Shown in pieces: positions 42,799 to 52,446 of a DNA stretch of 58,894 nt. Within the stretch, counting starts at the first letter, position 1, and each line of letters starts with the position of its first letter. The notes below the pieces were generated by a model that was not told where the DNA came from, did no database searches, and saw only the letters and a program-made list of their open reading frames with translations. A program made the translations under genes and the position numbers. The DNA is taken from contig CAYQUT010000016.1 in assembly GCA_964420985.1 (NCBI GenBank), forward strand, positions 1 through 58,894. The letters run 5' to 3'. Source of the DNA: CAMCTV01 sp964420985 (GTDB lineage: Bacteria > Bacteroidota > Bacteroidia > Flavobacteriales_D > Sanyastnellaceae).

Positions 42799-45468
42799 AT
42801 GCGTATTTTCTCCATCACCTTTTTTTTGTGTTTTTGTTTCGTTATTAAGAGCGAAGCATCATGGATCAATGGACTAGTGGTGGATCATTCTGGTCATCCC
42901 ATTCCAGGGGCCTTGGTTTGGCTGGATGTGAGCAACAATCAACAACTCAGAGACATCACCAACGCCGATGGTGAATTTGGCATCAAAACCAACGAGGGAA
43001 ATTACACTTTAAAGTGCAAATCATTGGGCTACAAAGAGCATACTGAGAAAATCAACTTAGGTAAGTCGCCTGTTAAATTAACCATAGTCCTTTTGGAAGA
43101 TGATCTGATGTTGAGCGGCCTTAACATCAGTAGCAACCGAAGTGATTTTGCCAAATACCTCATGGATAAAGCAGAAGAGAAATACAACTTCAATAAAAAA
43201 AATAACCCCAGTCTTGCTTTGAACGGATATCAGCGCGTGAGCGTTCAAGGTCCTCCCATTGTGCCAAAAGGTGAAGATGTTGTTTCTGACTCTGCTCAAA
43301 AAGAGGCTCAAGAAGAGATTGAAAAAGGGATAGACACCACCAAATGGGAATTGTTTTGGCGCAAAAGATTCCCGAGATTGTACAAAAGAAGTGACTCCAT
43401 TGAATATGCCAAATTGCACAGCCCCGCTTACCGATTCATCAAGGACTCGATCCCTGAATTCAGACAACAATGGCTCTCTGAATTCTCATCCCAATATCAA
43501 TTTGCATCCAATGGGAAATACCACGAGGACGTCCTCGGTTACAAGAAATATACCCCATATCGACCTTGGATCGATGCCGCTGGATTCAGCATTGGGTTTA
43601 ACTACGGGGAGAAAGCCATTTGGTCGGACCGAGACCGTTGGGAAGATCCCTACAGCTATGAATCCAGAGATGCTTTGAGCGAGTTTAACCTTTTGGATCA
43701 TCACCTCAACGTCCCCAAAGTTTCTCAAAAATTGATTCCATCACCTTTCTCCGCCCTGGGAAAAGCCACCTACAAATACAATATCGTAGATGTGAAAGAA
43801 AAAAAAGGTGGAAACTTATATTGTATACAAATACAACCCATCATTAAGAAGGAAGCACTGATCAATGCGCAAATTTGGATTCAAGACTCCACCTTTAACA
43901 TTGAAAAAACCAATTACCAATTTACGCCAAGGGCATTAACGTATTATCAAAGCTTTGAATTCGAAGAAGCCTTTGTAGCATGGGAAAATCAATCGATACC
44001 TGAAAAAAGGACAATTCAATATGTCATTATAGAAAATCAAGACACCATTAAAGGAAAAACGGCTATTCAATTTGAAAAACCAACAACCATTGAGCAAAGA
44101 GAAAAGTTAGGACTTGAGGTGCAAACTTTTGCCGAAGATGCAGAAAAAAAAGGCGATGACTTTTGGAACGGTGAGCGGAAATTTGCGCTAGATTCCATTG
44201 AAACCGCCTATCAATCCTTTTGCGACAGTGTTCAAGAAAAATACAAAAGTCCACGATACAAAGAGATCAGGGACTCATTGTACAACCAGGTTTCATTTTG
44301 GGATGTGACACTAAACGGAATGGGTTTCAAAAACTCATTCAAAGGCTACAGTTACTTCATTAATCCGCTCATTTCTCAAATGAATTTTTGGGGAATCGGA
44401 GGCTACCGACATGTTTTTGGTGGATCCATCTCAAAGGAAATCAATCCCAAAAATCGAATCTCCCTCAATGGACGAATCAGTTACGGAGTAGCCAATAAAG
44501 ATTTAGGAGCTGAAATACGTTGCAATTGGGATTACAAGCCTGAGCGATACATGCGCACCAGTATTCAAGTGACCAATTTATACGAACAAATCAATGGCTA
44601 TGCCTCGTTGGCCACCATGTTCAGTCGAAGCAATTTTGTCAAAAGAGAAGGTGTATCTATAGCCCAAAGAATGGAATTGGCTACTGGACTTTTTGGAGAA
44701 ATGAGTTTAAACTACATGCGTCAATTGCCCATCAACACTTTAAAGCAAGACAGTTGGTCAGGCGAAGTTTTTGGAGAAAACAATACCCCAGTTGATTTTG
44801 ATGCTTACCTTAAATCCGAAATTAGTCTTTTGTTACAATACAGAATAGGTCAAAAATATTACCGTCGACAAGGCCGAAAATATTATTTGCCTAACCGAAA
44901 CCCTGAGATGTTTTTCACTTATCGAAAAGGGATTCCCAAAATTGGAAAAAGTGAGGTGGACTATGACTATGTAGAATTTTCGGTACGTCAAAAATTCAGA
45001 TTGCCCATCATTGGGGAAGGAGAATGGGCGGCGTATGCCGGAACCTATTTGAACAAAAAAAGTTTGCGTCTGATGGAATACCGCTATTTCAGGGGATCGG
45101 ACTTCTTTCTGTTTTCTGACCCCACCAACAGTTTACAACTTCTTGGTCCCACCTTTAGCACACCCAACGCCTTTTTTAAAGCCAACTATTTCCATCATTT
45201 CAATGGATTGTTGACCAATAAACTACCTGTCATTCATCGATTAAAAATTACAGAGGCCGCAGGGGCAGCCACTTTAATTATTGCTGACCAAAACTTCTAC
45301 CACCAAGAATTGTATCTTGGACTTGAACGCGTTTGTAGAATTAAAAAACAACTCTTCCGATTTGGATTATATGCCTGTACATCGGATAATAACTTTGGAT
45401 CAGCCCGATTGACCTATAAGTTGGGCATCTCTTTTTTCAATACATTTTCCAAGTCCTGGTCTTACTGA
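42799..45468 (+). CDS. DUF5686 family outer membrane protein with carboxypeptidase-regulatory domain
   Basis: 889 residues with a signal peptide (MRIFSITFFLCFCFVIKSEA). An N-terminal CarboxypepD_reg-like beta-sandwich (about 22-105: INGLVVDHSGHPIPGALVWL) is followed by the DUF5686 region (about 115-889), which is beta-strand-rich with alternating aromatic residues and is predicted to be an outer-membrane barrel. This architecture is typical of Bacteroidota; its function is not established. The own promoter box lies 5 nt upstream. The 3' end overlaps the convergent permease gene by 7 nt. Confidence 0.85.
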   Translation: MRIFSITFFLCFCFVIKSEASWINGLVVDHSGHPIPGALVWLDVSNNQQLRDITNADGEFGIKTNEGNYTLKCKSLGYKEHTEKINLGKSPVKLTIVLLEDDLMLSGLNISSNRSDFAKYLMDKAEEKYNFNKKNNPSLALNGYQRVSVQGPPIVPKGEDVVSDSAQKEAQEEIEKGIDTTKWELFWRKRFPRLYKRSDSIEYAKLHSPAYRFIKDSIPEFRQQWLSEFSSQYQFASNGKYHEDVLGYKKYTPYRPWIDAAGFSIGFNYGEKAIWSDRDRWEDPYSYESRDALSEFNLLDHHLNVPKVSQKLIPSPFSALGKATYKYNIVDVKEKKGGNLYCIQIQPIIKKEALINAQIWIQDSTFNIEKTNYQFTPRALTYYQSFEFEEAFVAWENQSIPEKRTIQYVIIENQDTIKGKTAIQFEKPTTIEQREKLGLEVQTFAEDAEKKGDDFWNGERKFALDSIETAYQSFCDSVQEKYKSPRYKEIRDSLYNQVSFWDVTLNGMGFKNSFKGYSYFINPLISQMNFWGIGGYRHVFGGSISKEINPKNRISLNGRISYGVANKDLGAEIRCNWDYKPERYMRTSIQVTNLYEQINGYASLATMFSRSNFVKREGVSIAQRMELATGLFGEMSLNYMRQLPINTLKQDSWSGEVFGENNTPVDFDAYLKSEISLLLQYRIGQKYYRRQGRKYYLPNRNPEMFFTYRKGIPKIGKSEVDYDYVEFSVRQKFRLPIIGEGEWAAYAGTYLNKKSLRLMEYRYFRGSDFFLFSDPTNSLQLLGPTFSTPNAFFKANYFHHFNGLLTNKLPVIHRLKITEAAGAATLIIADQNFYHQELYLGLERVCRIKKQLFRFGLYACTSDNNFGSARLTYKLGISFFNTFSKSWSY

Positions 45469-46721
45469 GCCAGCTTTCGCTCTCTAAAAAGCAGCAAGAA
45501 CAACACAGCGACAACAGCAGAGTAACCTGCGAAACACAGCCAGATACCTGACCAATTCAAATGGGGAATAGATTGTCCTTCTGGACTCATGGTGTAGTGG
45601 GTAAAATAATGTTCAATCACCCAACCACTCACTCTACTTCCTAATACCGCACCCAATCCATTGACCATCATGGTAAACAATCCCTGAGCGCTGGCTCTGA
45701 TCGAGGGCTCAACACTTTTCTCAATAAACAACGATCCGCTAATATTGAAAAAATCGAAAGCCATACCATAAATAATACAAGACAACAAAATCATCCAAAG
45801 TCCATCTCCTGGATTACCAAAAGCAAACAGTCCAAAACGCAAAACCCAAGCAATCATACTAATCAACATCACTTGTTTGATGCCAAATCGTCTCATAAAA
45901 AATGGAATCGCCAAGATGAACAAGGTCTCAGAAATTTGAGCCAGAGAAGAAACAATGGCTGGGTATTTCACAGCCATCGTATCTGCATAGGCTGGATTGC
46001 CGTCAAAATCATGTAAGAATACATCACCGTAGGCATTGGTCAATTGCAGTGCTGCACCCAACAACAAGGCAAACAAGAAAAATACCGCATAGTAACGATC
46101 CTTCAACATTTTGAAGGCATTCAATCCCAGAGCCTCCACCCAAGATTTACGCTCAAGGTTCTTTCCTAGTGGTGGACAGGCTGGCAATGTAAAGGCATAG
46201 GCGCCCAACACAAAGGAAACAGCGCCCCCCAAATAGAATTGAAAAGCATCGGTCTCATGTCCGGTTAAACTAACAGTCCACAAAGCGACAATGAAACCCA
46301 CCGTACCCCACACACGAATGGGGGGAAACGCTTTCACCACATCCAGACTGCTATCCTTGGAGAGAATAGCGTACATCACCGTATTGGACATGGAAATGGT
46401 GGGCATGTAAAATATCATGGTCAATAAAATGCGCCAAAACATTTCGTCGGGAGACTGCGCTGACGGGACCAAGAACAGACCCACACCACCTAAAATGTGC
46501 AGAATTCCATAAAGCCTCTCTGCATTAATGAATCTATCTGATAAAATCCCTGCGATAGCGGGCATAAACAATGCGGAAATGCCCATTGTTGAAAATATCA
46601 CTCCAAACTGATCTGGCCCCCATTGTTTGGTTTTAAACCAAAATGCCCCAATGGTAATCAACCAACTTCCCCAAATAAAAAATTGCAAAAAGCTCAGCGC
46701 TGTCAAACGTAATTTCATCAT
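45462..46721 (-). CDS. nucleoside permease (NupG/XapB-type H+ symporter, MFS)
   Basis: 419 residues with 12 transmembrane helices. The N-terminal pattern LTALSFLQFFIWGSWL and later GPDQFGVIFSTMGI and AGILSDRF match the nucleoside:H+ symporter family. It imports nucleosides for salvage. An exact TATATTTG box ends 4 nt before the ATG ATG pair. It is convergent with DUF5686 (7-nt overlap), without a visible terminator. Confidence 0.9.
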   Translation of the reverse strand: MMKLRLTALSFLQFFIWGSWLITIGAFWFKTKQWGPDQFGVIFSTMGISALFMPAIAGILSDRFINAERLYGILHILGGVGLFLVPSAQSPDEMFWRILLTMIFYMPTISMSNTVMYAILSKDSSLDVVKAFPPIRVWGTVGFIVALWTVSLTGHETDAFQFYLGGAVSFVLGAYAFTLPACPPLGKNLERKSWVEALGLNAFKMLKDRYYAVFFLFALLLGAALQLTNAYGDVFLHDFDGNPAYADTMAVKYPAIVSSLAQISETLFILAIPFFMRRFGIKQVMLISMIAWVLRFGLFAFGNPGDGLWMILLSCIIYGMAFDFFNISGSLFIEKSVEPSIRASAQGLFTMMVNGLGAVLGSRVSGWVIEHYFTHYTMSPEGQSIPHLNWSGIWLCFAGYSAVVAVLFLLLFRERKLAQ

Positions 46722-46725
46722 ACCT

Positions 46726-46733
46726 CAAATATA
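46726..46733 (-). promoter_or_regulatory. -7 box TATATTTG, 4 nt before the nucleoside permease gene
   Basis: Exact TAnnTTTG on the minus strand, predicted leaderless start at 46721. Confidence 0.65.
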
Positions 46734-46743
46734 AGGTAAGTGA

Positions 46744-47916
46744 CTACTTCTTAAACAAAAACCAACGGTCCCTATTGGTCCACAACCACACCATCAAAAA
46801 GAATCCAATGATAATCAATCCAGACACCCCCCATGATTGCAATGGTGAAAAATTGGAGGACCAACTGCGCAATGGGAGACCATATCCTAGGAGTCCTTCA
46901 TAAATGAGCATTACATGAACAATGTAAATCAACAACGTATTCTGTCCCATGCGCAAAAAGATATTGTCCTTGAATACCACCCATCGATTGATTAAAACCA
47001 ACACTCCCAAAAGCATTAATACATAACCAAGACCGATGAGCGCGTCTTTATTGCACAACTGCACATTTCCTTGCTGCACACCCAATTGATTGAGTACAAA
47101 ATCCAAACCCCAAAGAATGTAGTAGGCATCCCGAACCAAAATATACCCCAACAAAACGGCAATAAAAGACACACCATAGCGCATTGCATGCCGTTCATGG
47201 GTTCTCAATAAGTGACCAAGTCCAGCTCCAAATAAAGTATACCCACTGAAACGGATAAAACTAAAATCAGAATATTGACCAAAGAAAAAATTTTGAAACA
47301 ACTTGGGCCAATGTTCAGGTCGGTAAATCACTTGAGATTGAATACCTGCTGCTACCCATTCTCTCTGCTGCTTGATATAAAACTCTTGGTGACCATTGGC
47401 CAGTAACATGAAAAAAGCTCCAGCAAAAGCCCAATAATAAAAATGCAACTTGCTCCATTTGGAAAACCCAAATAAAACAAGAATTAAGAATATCGCCACT
47501 CCTATAGATTGCAATACATGGAAAGCCATCAACCAATCGGTTTGATAGGACGAACCATCCAACCAACAAGAAATCAAATTTCGCAAATGCAACTGCAACA
47601 AATATCCCCAGAGCATCAATTCAAAAACCCTTTTGAATCCCTTTCTGACTCGGGTGTTTTTCCAAAACACATCCGTTTCTCGTGGCGAAGTAAGCAGATA
47701 AGCAAAGACAATTCCTGATATGGTAAAAAACAACGGCGAGGTATAGCCGTGCAAATGTTGCCAGAAATTATACCAGTCTGTGTTCAATGCACGGTAGTTC
47801 GGTGACAACAATTCTCCTGTAATATGCCCCTCAAGCATCAACAAAATAGCAATGGATCTTGCCATGTCAATGAAAACCAATCGAGGTGCTTTTACAGGTT
47901 GTGGTATCGCGTTCAA
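46744..47916 (-). CDS. HGSNAT-like/acyltransferase family membrane protein
   Basis: About 390 residues from the TTG start at 47916, chosen because an exact -7 box lies just upstream (47924-47931) and because longer frames run into the peptidase gene. About ten transmembrane helices. The N-terminal PRLVFIDMARSIAILLMLEGH (with the catalytic-type His) and the pattern FFTISGIVFAYLL resemble the heparan-alpha-glucosaminide N-acetyltransferase catalytic family (formerly DUF1624). Transfer of an acetyl or other acyl group to an extracytoplasmic sugar is inferred. It is followed by the separately promoted nucleoside permease gene. Confidence 0.75.
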   Translation of the reverse strand: MNAIPQPVKAPRLVFIDMARSIAILLMLEGHITGELLSPNYRALNTDWYNFWQHLHGYTSPLFFTISGIVFAYLLTSPRETDVFWKNTRVRKGFKRVFELMLWGYLLQLHLRNLISCWLDGSSYQTDWLMAFHVLQSIGVAIFLILVLFGFSKWSKLHFYYWAFAGAFFMLLANGHQEFYIKQQREWVAAGIQSQVIYRPEHWPKLFQNFFFGQYSDFSFIRFSGYTLFGAGLGHLLRTHERHAMRYGVSFIAVLLGYILVRDAYYILWGLDFVLNQLGVQQGNVQLCNKDALIGLGYVLMLLGVLVLINRWVVFKDNIFLRMGQNTLLIYIVHVMLIYEGLLGYGLPLRSWSSNFSPLQSWGVSGLIIIGFFLMVWLWTNRDRWFLFKK

Positions 47917-47923
47917 ATCAATA

Positions 47924-47931
47924 CAAAAATA
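47924..47931 (-). promoter_or_regulatory. -7 box TATTTTTG, 7 nt before the TTG start at 47916
   Basis: Exact TAnnTTTG on the minus strand inside an otherwise open upstream frame. It suggests the true start is the internal TTG and that translation is leaderless. Confidence 0.55.
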
Positions 47932-47951
47932 ATGATTTTCAATATTCAATT

Positions 47952-49433
47952 TCACTCCACCCGAAGAACAGGATAATGGGTGCGCCAATATTGATATTCA
48001 GGATAACGAACCAAGCCAAACATGCTCTCTGGCTCTAAAGCCATCACAATCCTCCTGAGCTGTGATTGACCACAGGGAACAAACCAGTAGTTGGTCAAAT
48101 TTTCAAAAGACAGGGTATCTATTTCCCAACTGCCCTTCCATCCTGGCACCGCCATCCCTTCCAGCGTTTGCGTTTCCCAACCGTCATGTTTCCATTGTTT
48201 GAATAAGAAAGAACCTGCGCTCAATCCCTTTAAAACACGAATCTTTTCTATTCCGTGATGCAACAACCATTGATTCAACAAGGTGTCTGATGTTGGAATC
48301 AAATAACCATGAGGAACAATAACCCGCTTCAAGGGTAACACTTGAGATTGATAATGAGAATAGGCAAATGATTGAACATCATTGCGCTCAAAATGATGCA
48401 TCGGAATTTCCCATTGTTCATGACCAACAAAGTGATCCATGGTCAATATCACCTCTCTCACCAATGGCTCGTTGATCCGATAGGACTCTACTTCCTGCAT
48501 GATTTTCTTTTTGTTCTTTAATACTACCTTCAATAACGCATCCAACAGAACAATCTGCCCTTGCACTCTGCCTTTTATATTGTCTGTGCGCTGTTTCCCA
48601 TTGAGTCCTTCGATTATAAATGAAATACTTCCTCCCACTGCTCCAAGGCCCTGTCTGCCATCATCGATGTCTACCGTGCTATGTCGAATGCGCTCATTCT
48701 TAGCCATTGATCCAACGGCATATTCACAAAAAGATATTCCACTGCTGCTCATGATTGAATCCACCTTTGGCAAAACAATTTCTGCTGAAAAAGAATGATG
48801 GAAATATCCCTTACAATTCAGATTGGTTACAATGCCCAATTGCTCTTGGGTTCTCTTTTCCCATGAGAATGTTGACGTCCCCGCTTCAAATGGATACTCA
48901 TGAATATCGATCAAAACATGGGGTTGATAGTTTTGATAAAAAGAATGAAGCAACTGAGTCTCTGACTCCAAAAGCAAAAGATGATCGCGATTCAAGTCCT
49001 TATCGCGTCCATTTCTCCTGGTACCCTTCTCATGACCATCTGGATTCACCATAGGAATAACAACAAAATGCACATCTCCAAATTGCTCTCGGAACAACGG
49101 CATTTGCTCAATCAACCACAAAGCAGCTTCCATCGCTGAAGGCTCATCGCCATGCTGCTCGGCTATAACCATAATTTTCAAATCCTGCTCTTGCCAATCC
49201 GCACTCATCACACTGACAATCTCTCTTCCAAGGTGGCTCATTCCGAGTTGATTAACCTTGACGTCATTTCTGGTCAAAGACCACTGACCAATCCAATCTA
49301 GCATTTCTGCATGACTGGTCCATTGCTGAAACTGGTTACCTTCAATGGGGCGCATCAATTGCTGAGCTGTTGTATTGGAAAACAACAAAAAAAACGCCAC
49401 CATCCATGCAATATGAGCTATCCTTAATTCCAC
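47952..49433 (-). CDS. secreted M14-family zinc carboxypeptidase-like protein
   Basis: About 493 residues. The chosen GTG at 49433 gives a compact signal peptide (about 24 residues, ending SNTTAQ); ATG 49451 is the alternative. M14 zinc ligands are visible: HGDE (HXXE motif in AEQHGDEPSAMEA) and a later H in IDIHEYPFEAG; a catalytic Glu region follows at SFIIEGLNG. It cleaves C-terminal residues from peptides or cell-wall peptides outside the cytoplasm. It is divergent from the GyrI-like gene. It ends 35 nt before the predicted start of the acyltransferase. Confidence 0.87.
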   Translation of the reverse strand: MELRIAHIAWMVAFFLLFSNTTAQQLMRPIEGNQFQQWTSHAEMLDWIGQWSLTRNDVKVNQLGMSHLGREIVSVMSADWQEQDLKIMVIAEQHGDEPSAMEAALWLIEQMPLFREQFGDVHFVVIPMVNPDGHEKGTRRNGRDKDLNRDHLLLLESETQLLHSFYQNYQPHVLIDIHEYPFEAGTSTFSWEKRTQEQLGIVTNLNCKGYFHHSFSAEIVLPKVDSIMSSSGISFCEYAVGSMAKNERIRHSTVDIDDGRQGLGAVGGSISFIIEGLNGKQRTDNIKGRVQGQIVLLDALLKVVLKNKKKIMQEVESYRINEPLVREVILTMDHFVGHEQWEIPMHHFERNDVQSFAYSHYQSQVLPLKRVIVPHGYLIPTSDTLLNQWLLHHGIEKIRVLKGLSAGSFLFKQWKHDGWETQTLEGMAVPGWKGSWEIDTLSFENLTNYWFVPCGQSQLRRIVMALEPESMFGLVRYPEYQYWRTHYPVLRVE

Positions 49434-49457
49434 TGTGACCAAACTAAACATTCCGCT

Positions 49458-49465
49458 TATTTTTG
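49458..49465 (+). promoter_or_regulatory. -7 box TATTTTTG, 4 nt before the GyrI-like gene
   Basis: Exact TAnnTTTG, predicted leaderless start at 49470. Confidence 0.65.
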
Positions 49466-49469
49466 CCAA

Positions 49470-49997
49470 ATGAATCTACTTTTGTTTTTACTGACTTTTA
49501 TCCTAGGGATGTTGATCCTTGCCGGATGGATGGGCTCTTTTCGCAGGCCCCTTGTGGAAAATGAGAAAATGCCCGGTTATGCATTGATGGGTTATTCCTA
49601 TACCGGTTCATACCAAAAAATCGGCCCCTCCATCAGAAAAATCGCAGAACTGGCCAAATCCAAAGGATGGGAACCGCAAATTGTTGCCGTTTACTTTGAC
49701 AATCCCAGAGAGGTGAAGGAAGCGGATTGTCGCGCATTAGCTGCAATTAGAGTGACTCCTGACATGGCCAAGGAATTAGAAAACGAAGCACTCACGGCTT
49801 TGGACATTCCTGAAGGAGATGCATGGGTGAGCCATTGGGCAGGTGCTGCTTTGCCCACTAGAATCATGGGAGCCATCCGCGTATATCCTTTTTTACAGAA
49901 AAAAATGGGTGAAGAAAACCTAACGGAGAAAATCAAATTCGTTTACGAGGTATACGAGCCTAAAGAGACCATTTTTGTCATGCAATACAACGGTTAA
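49470..49997 (+). CDS. membrane-anchored GyrI-like small-molecule-binding domain protein
   Basis: 175 residues. A single N-terminal transmembrane helix (MNLLLFLLTFILGMLILAGW) is followed by a GyrI-like (SHS2) domain (about 35-175), with repeated beta-strands such as AVYFDNPREV. The combination of one N-terminal helix and a GyrI-like domain resembles the human TEX264 layout; the bacterial function is unknown. A cupin gene follows after 2 nt, so both are cotranscribed. Confidence 0.75.
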   Translation: MNLLLFLLTFILGMLILAGWMGSFRRPLVENEKMPGYALMGYSYTGSYQKIGPSIRKIAELAKSKGWEPQIVAVYFDNPREVKEADCRALAAIRVTPDMAKELENEALTALDIPEGDAWVSHWAGAALPTRIMGAIRVYPFLQKKMGEENLTEKIKFVYEVYEPKETIFVMQYNG

Positions 49998-49999
49998 AA

Positions 50000-50419
50000 A
50001 TGACAGCCAAAGAATACATAGCACATTACAACTTGCTTCCTCACCCAGAAGGTGGTTATTTCAGAGAAATGTATCGATCCCATGAAAGTATCCAATTCCC
50101 GGAATTCGATGGCCCAAGAAATTATTGCACTTCTATCTATTTTCTGCTTGAAAAAGACCAAATCTCTGCATTGCACCGCATTAAAAGCGATGAGATTTGG
50201 TTCTTTCACGATGGGGGAACATTGATCATTACAGAAATGGATGAACAAGGACAAACCATTGAAACCAAATTGGGAAAGAATGGAACTAAAAATGAACGTT
50301 TACAACATGTCGTTCGCGCCGGGCGATGGTTTGGAGCACATGTCCTTGATGGAGAATTTGTTCTCGTGGGTTGTTCAGTATCGCCTGGTTTTGATTTTAA
50401 AGATTTTGAATTGAAATAA
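50000..50419 (+). CDS. cupin (DUF985) protein
   Basis: 139 residues, a single cupin barrel. Motifs include HPEGGYFREMY near the N-terminus, SIYFLLE, SALHRIKSDEIWFFHDG and a later GAHVLDG. The His and Glu residues are placed as metal or ligand contacts of DUF985-type (cupin_5) proteins; the substrate is unknown. It begins 2 nt after the GyrI-like gene and ends at a strong bidirectional terminator. Confidence 0.88.
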   Translation: MTAKEYIAHYNLLPHPEGGYFREMYRSHESIQFPEFDGPRNYCTSIYFLLEKDQISALHRIKSDEIWFFHDGGTLIITEMDEQGQTIETKLGKNGTKNERLQHVVRAGRWFGAHVLDGEFVLVGCSVSPGFDFKDFELK

Positions 50420-50447
50420 AAAAGGCGATCTGATGATCGCCCTTTTT
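50418..50447. terminator. bidirectional rho-independent terminator
   Basis: GGCGATC-TGAT-GATCGCC (50424-50441) with A6 before and T5 after the stem. It separates the cupin gene from the convergent PorE-like gene. Confidence 0.9.
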
Positions 50448-50466
50448 ATATGACATCACCAATATT

Positions 50467-52446
50467 TTACTCTGTAATCACAAAATCAGTCCTTCGATTC
50501 TTTGCTCGATTGGCCTCTGAATCATTGGGAACTGTAGGCTGTGTTTCTCCATAACCTTTGGCCGTGACTCTATTCTCAACAACACCTGCAGAAACCAAAT
50601 ATCGTTTTACTGCATCAGCGCGCTTTTGAGACAACGCCAAATTCATGGCATCATCACCGACATCATCCGTATGTCCTCCGACCTCAATTTTACGTTGTGG
50701 ATTCTTGTTCAATAAGACAACCAACTTATTCAATTCCACAAAACTCTCCTTCTTCAACACATCACTATTGGAATCAAAAAACACATTCTTCATTCCGTCA
50801 TTGGTGGTATTGACCAATGATATCTTGGTACCAACCTTCAATTTCTGCAAAGCGATGTTCAACTTGTAAGGTTCCTTTTGCACTTCGTTACTTAGCGTAA
50901 AACGCTCAGAATGGAAGAGGTAACCGTCCTTGCTCACGTTCATCACATAATCACGACCCGGAGGGATGCACAATAAAAAATTCCCTAGCACTGCATCAGA
51001 ATAAGTGTTGGCAATAACAGCCCCTGTTTCCATGTCCAAAAGTTCTAGTTGAGCTTCCAACTTTTTAAAACTCGCTTTATCCGAAATCACACCAGCCACG
51101 TAAGACACCTTCTTAGGACGAGCAAAGTCAGGCAACAAAAATCGATACAAATCCAATCCACCTTTTCCTCCAGGACGCTCAGATGCAAACAACGCGTATT
51201 GCCCGTCAGTGGTCACCTGAAAACTATTTTCGTCGTGTTCTGTGTTGATGGGATATCCCAAATTGATGGGTTTTCCCCATTCTCCCTTCTCATCCCTTCG
51301 GCACATGAAAATATCCATTCCTCCCATTCCTGGATGACCATTTGAACTAAAATACAACGTATTGCCGTCGGGATGAATCATGACACTTTCCTCTTGAAAA
51401 TCGGTATTGACCCAGCCCCTTACTTTCTCTGGTTTACTCCACTCCCCTGTTTCTCTTAAAACAGAATAATAAATATCTTGCTCTTGAATTCCTCTCGCAC
51501 TTCGCTTTCCACGGATAAAGTACATCGTCTTGCCGTCTGCTGAAAAAGAAGGTTGACTCTCCCAAGCGCCAGAGTTGATCATGCTTCCTAAATTTTTTCC
51601 AGGCTCCCATTCATTGCCCTTTTTCAAAGAGAAAAACAAATCACAACTTCCTATGCCCGTTCTTTCTCCTCCCCATTGTCCATCCAATGTTTGACAAGCC
51701 GTGAATATCAACGTTGATCCATCAGCACTCAAGGAGGGAGCCCCTTCATTCATGGCTGTATTGATACTAATGATGGGCTGTGCTGGAGCATAAACGCCTT
51801 GATTGTCTTTACGCGAGATATAAAAATCTTCTTGCTGCCCTGCATCTACTCTATTGTCGGGAACCAACCGGGTAAAAAGCAGAGTATTCTCGTCCGCCGT
51901 TACACAAGGATAATATTCATCAAATTCGGTATTAACGCCTTCTCCCATATTGACGGGTTCAAATGGTACGGGATACTTCAACGCTTTTTGTGCAAAGACA
52001 CAACTGGCCAAAATCAATTGCGCCTTTTTCTCAATCAATTTATCATTCTTGGGATATGGCATAAATTGCGTAATACATTTCTCCGCTTTTGCATATTGAG
52101 CCTTGGCCATGTAGGCCTCTGACAAAATCAAGTAAGCCTCTGGAAAAATCTCTGGATGCAGAGCGACACCCTTCTCCAAACTGGGAATGGCTGCATCCCA
52201 CTGCTGATCGTCAATGTAGAGCTGAGCCAATAGGAAATGTGCTTCCGTGAAATCAGGATAACTCTTGACCAATTCTTTTAAAAGTACCGCTGACTCCTCT
52301 GTAGCACCCAACTTGTATTTTTCACCGGCCTCTTCATAACGCTTGATGGCTTTGCGCTCATTGATAGTGTATTGTGGTGCAGGTTGTGAAAAAACACAAC
52401 CAACAAAGCCCAGTAGTATGGACAACAGAATGAAATGATTCTTCAT
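50467..52446 (-). CDS. PorE-like OmpA-family protein (second copy)
   Basis: 659 residues. N-terminal signal MKNHFILLSILLGFVGC, compatible with either a lipoprotein (Cys17) or a signal peptidase I site. TPR helices (about 30-140), PD40 propeller (about 170-430, e.g. LSADGSTLIFTAC, GMGGMDIFMCR), carboxypeptidase-regulatory-like domain (about 440-530), OmpA domain (about 545-659: GGHTDDVGDDAMNLALSQKRA, KNRRTDFVI). Same order as the protein at 10800. The DivIC gene stops directly before its ATG (no gap), so the two are in one operon. Probable peptidoglycan-binding T9SS/envelope component. Confidence 0.85.
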   Translation of the reverse strand: MKNHFILLSILLGFVGCVFSQPAPQYTINERKAIKRYEEAGEKYKLGATEESAVLLKELVKSYPDFTEAHFLLAQLYIDDQQWDAAIPSLEKGVALHPEIFPEAYLILSEAYMAKAQYAKAEKCITQFMPYPKNDKLIEKKAQLILASCVFAQKALKYPVPFEPVNMGEGVNTEFDEYYPCVTADENTLLFTRLVPDNRVDAGQQEDFYISRKDNQGVYAPAQPIISINTAMNEGAPSLSADGSTLIFTACQTLDGQWGGERTGIGSCDLFFSLKKGNEWEPGKNLGSMINSGAWESQPSFSADGKTMYFIRGKRSARGIQEQDIYYSVLRETGEWSKPEKVRGWVNTDFQEESVMIHPDGNTLYFSSNGHPGMGGMDIFMCRRDEKGEWGKPINLGYPINTEHDENSFQVTTDGQYALFASERPGGKGGLDLYRFLLPDFARPKKVSYVAGVISDKASFKKLEAQLELLDMETGAVIANTYSDAVLGNFLLCIPPGRDYVMNVSKDGYLFHSERFTLSNEVQKEPYKLNIALQKLKVGTKISLVNTTNDGMKNVFFDSNSDVLKKESFVELNKLVVLLNKNPQRKIEVGGHTDDVGDDAMNLALSQKRADAVKRYLVSAGVVENRVTAKGYGETQPTVPNDSEANRAKNRRTDFVITE

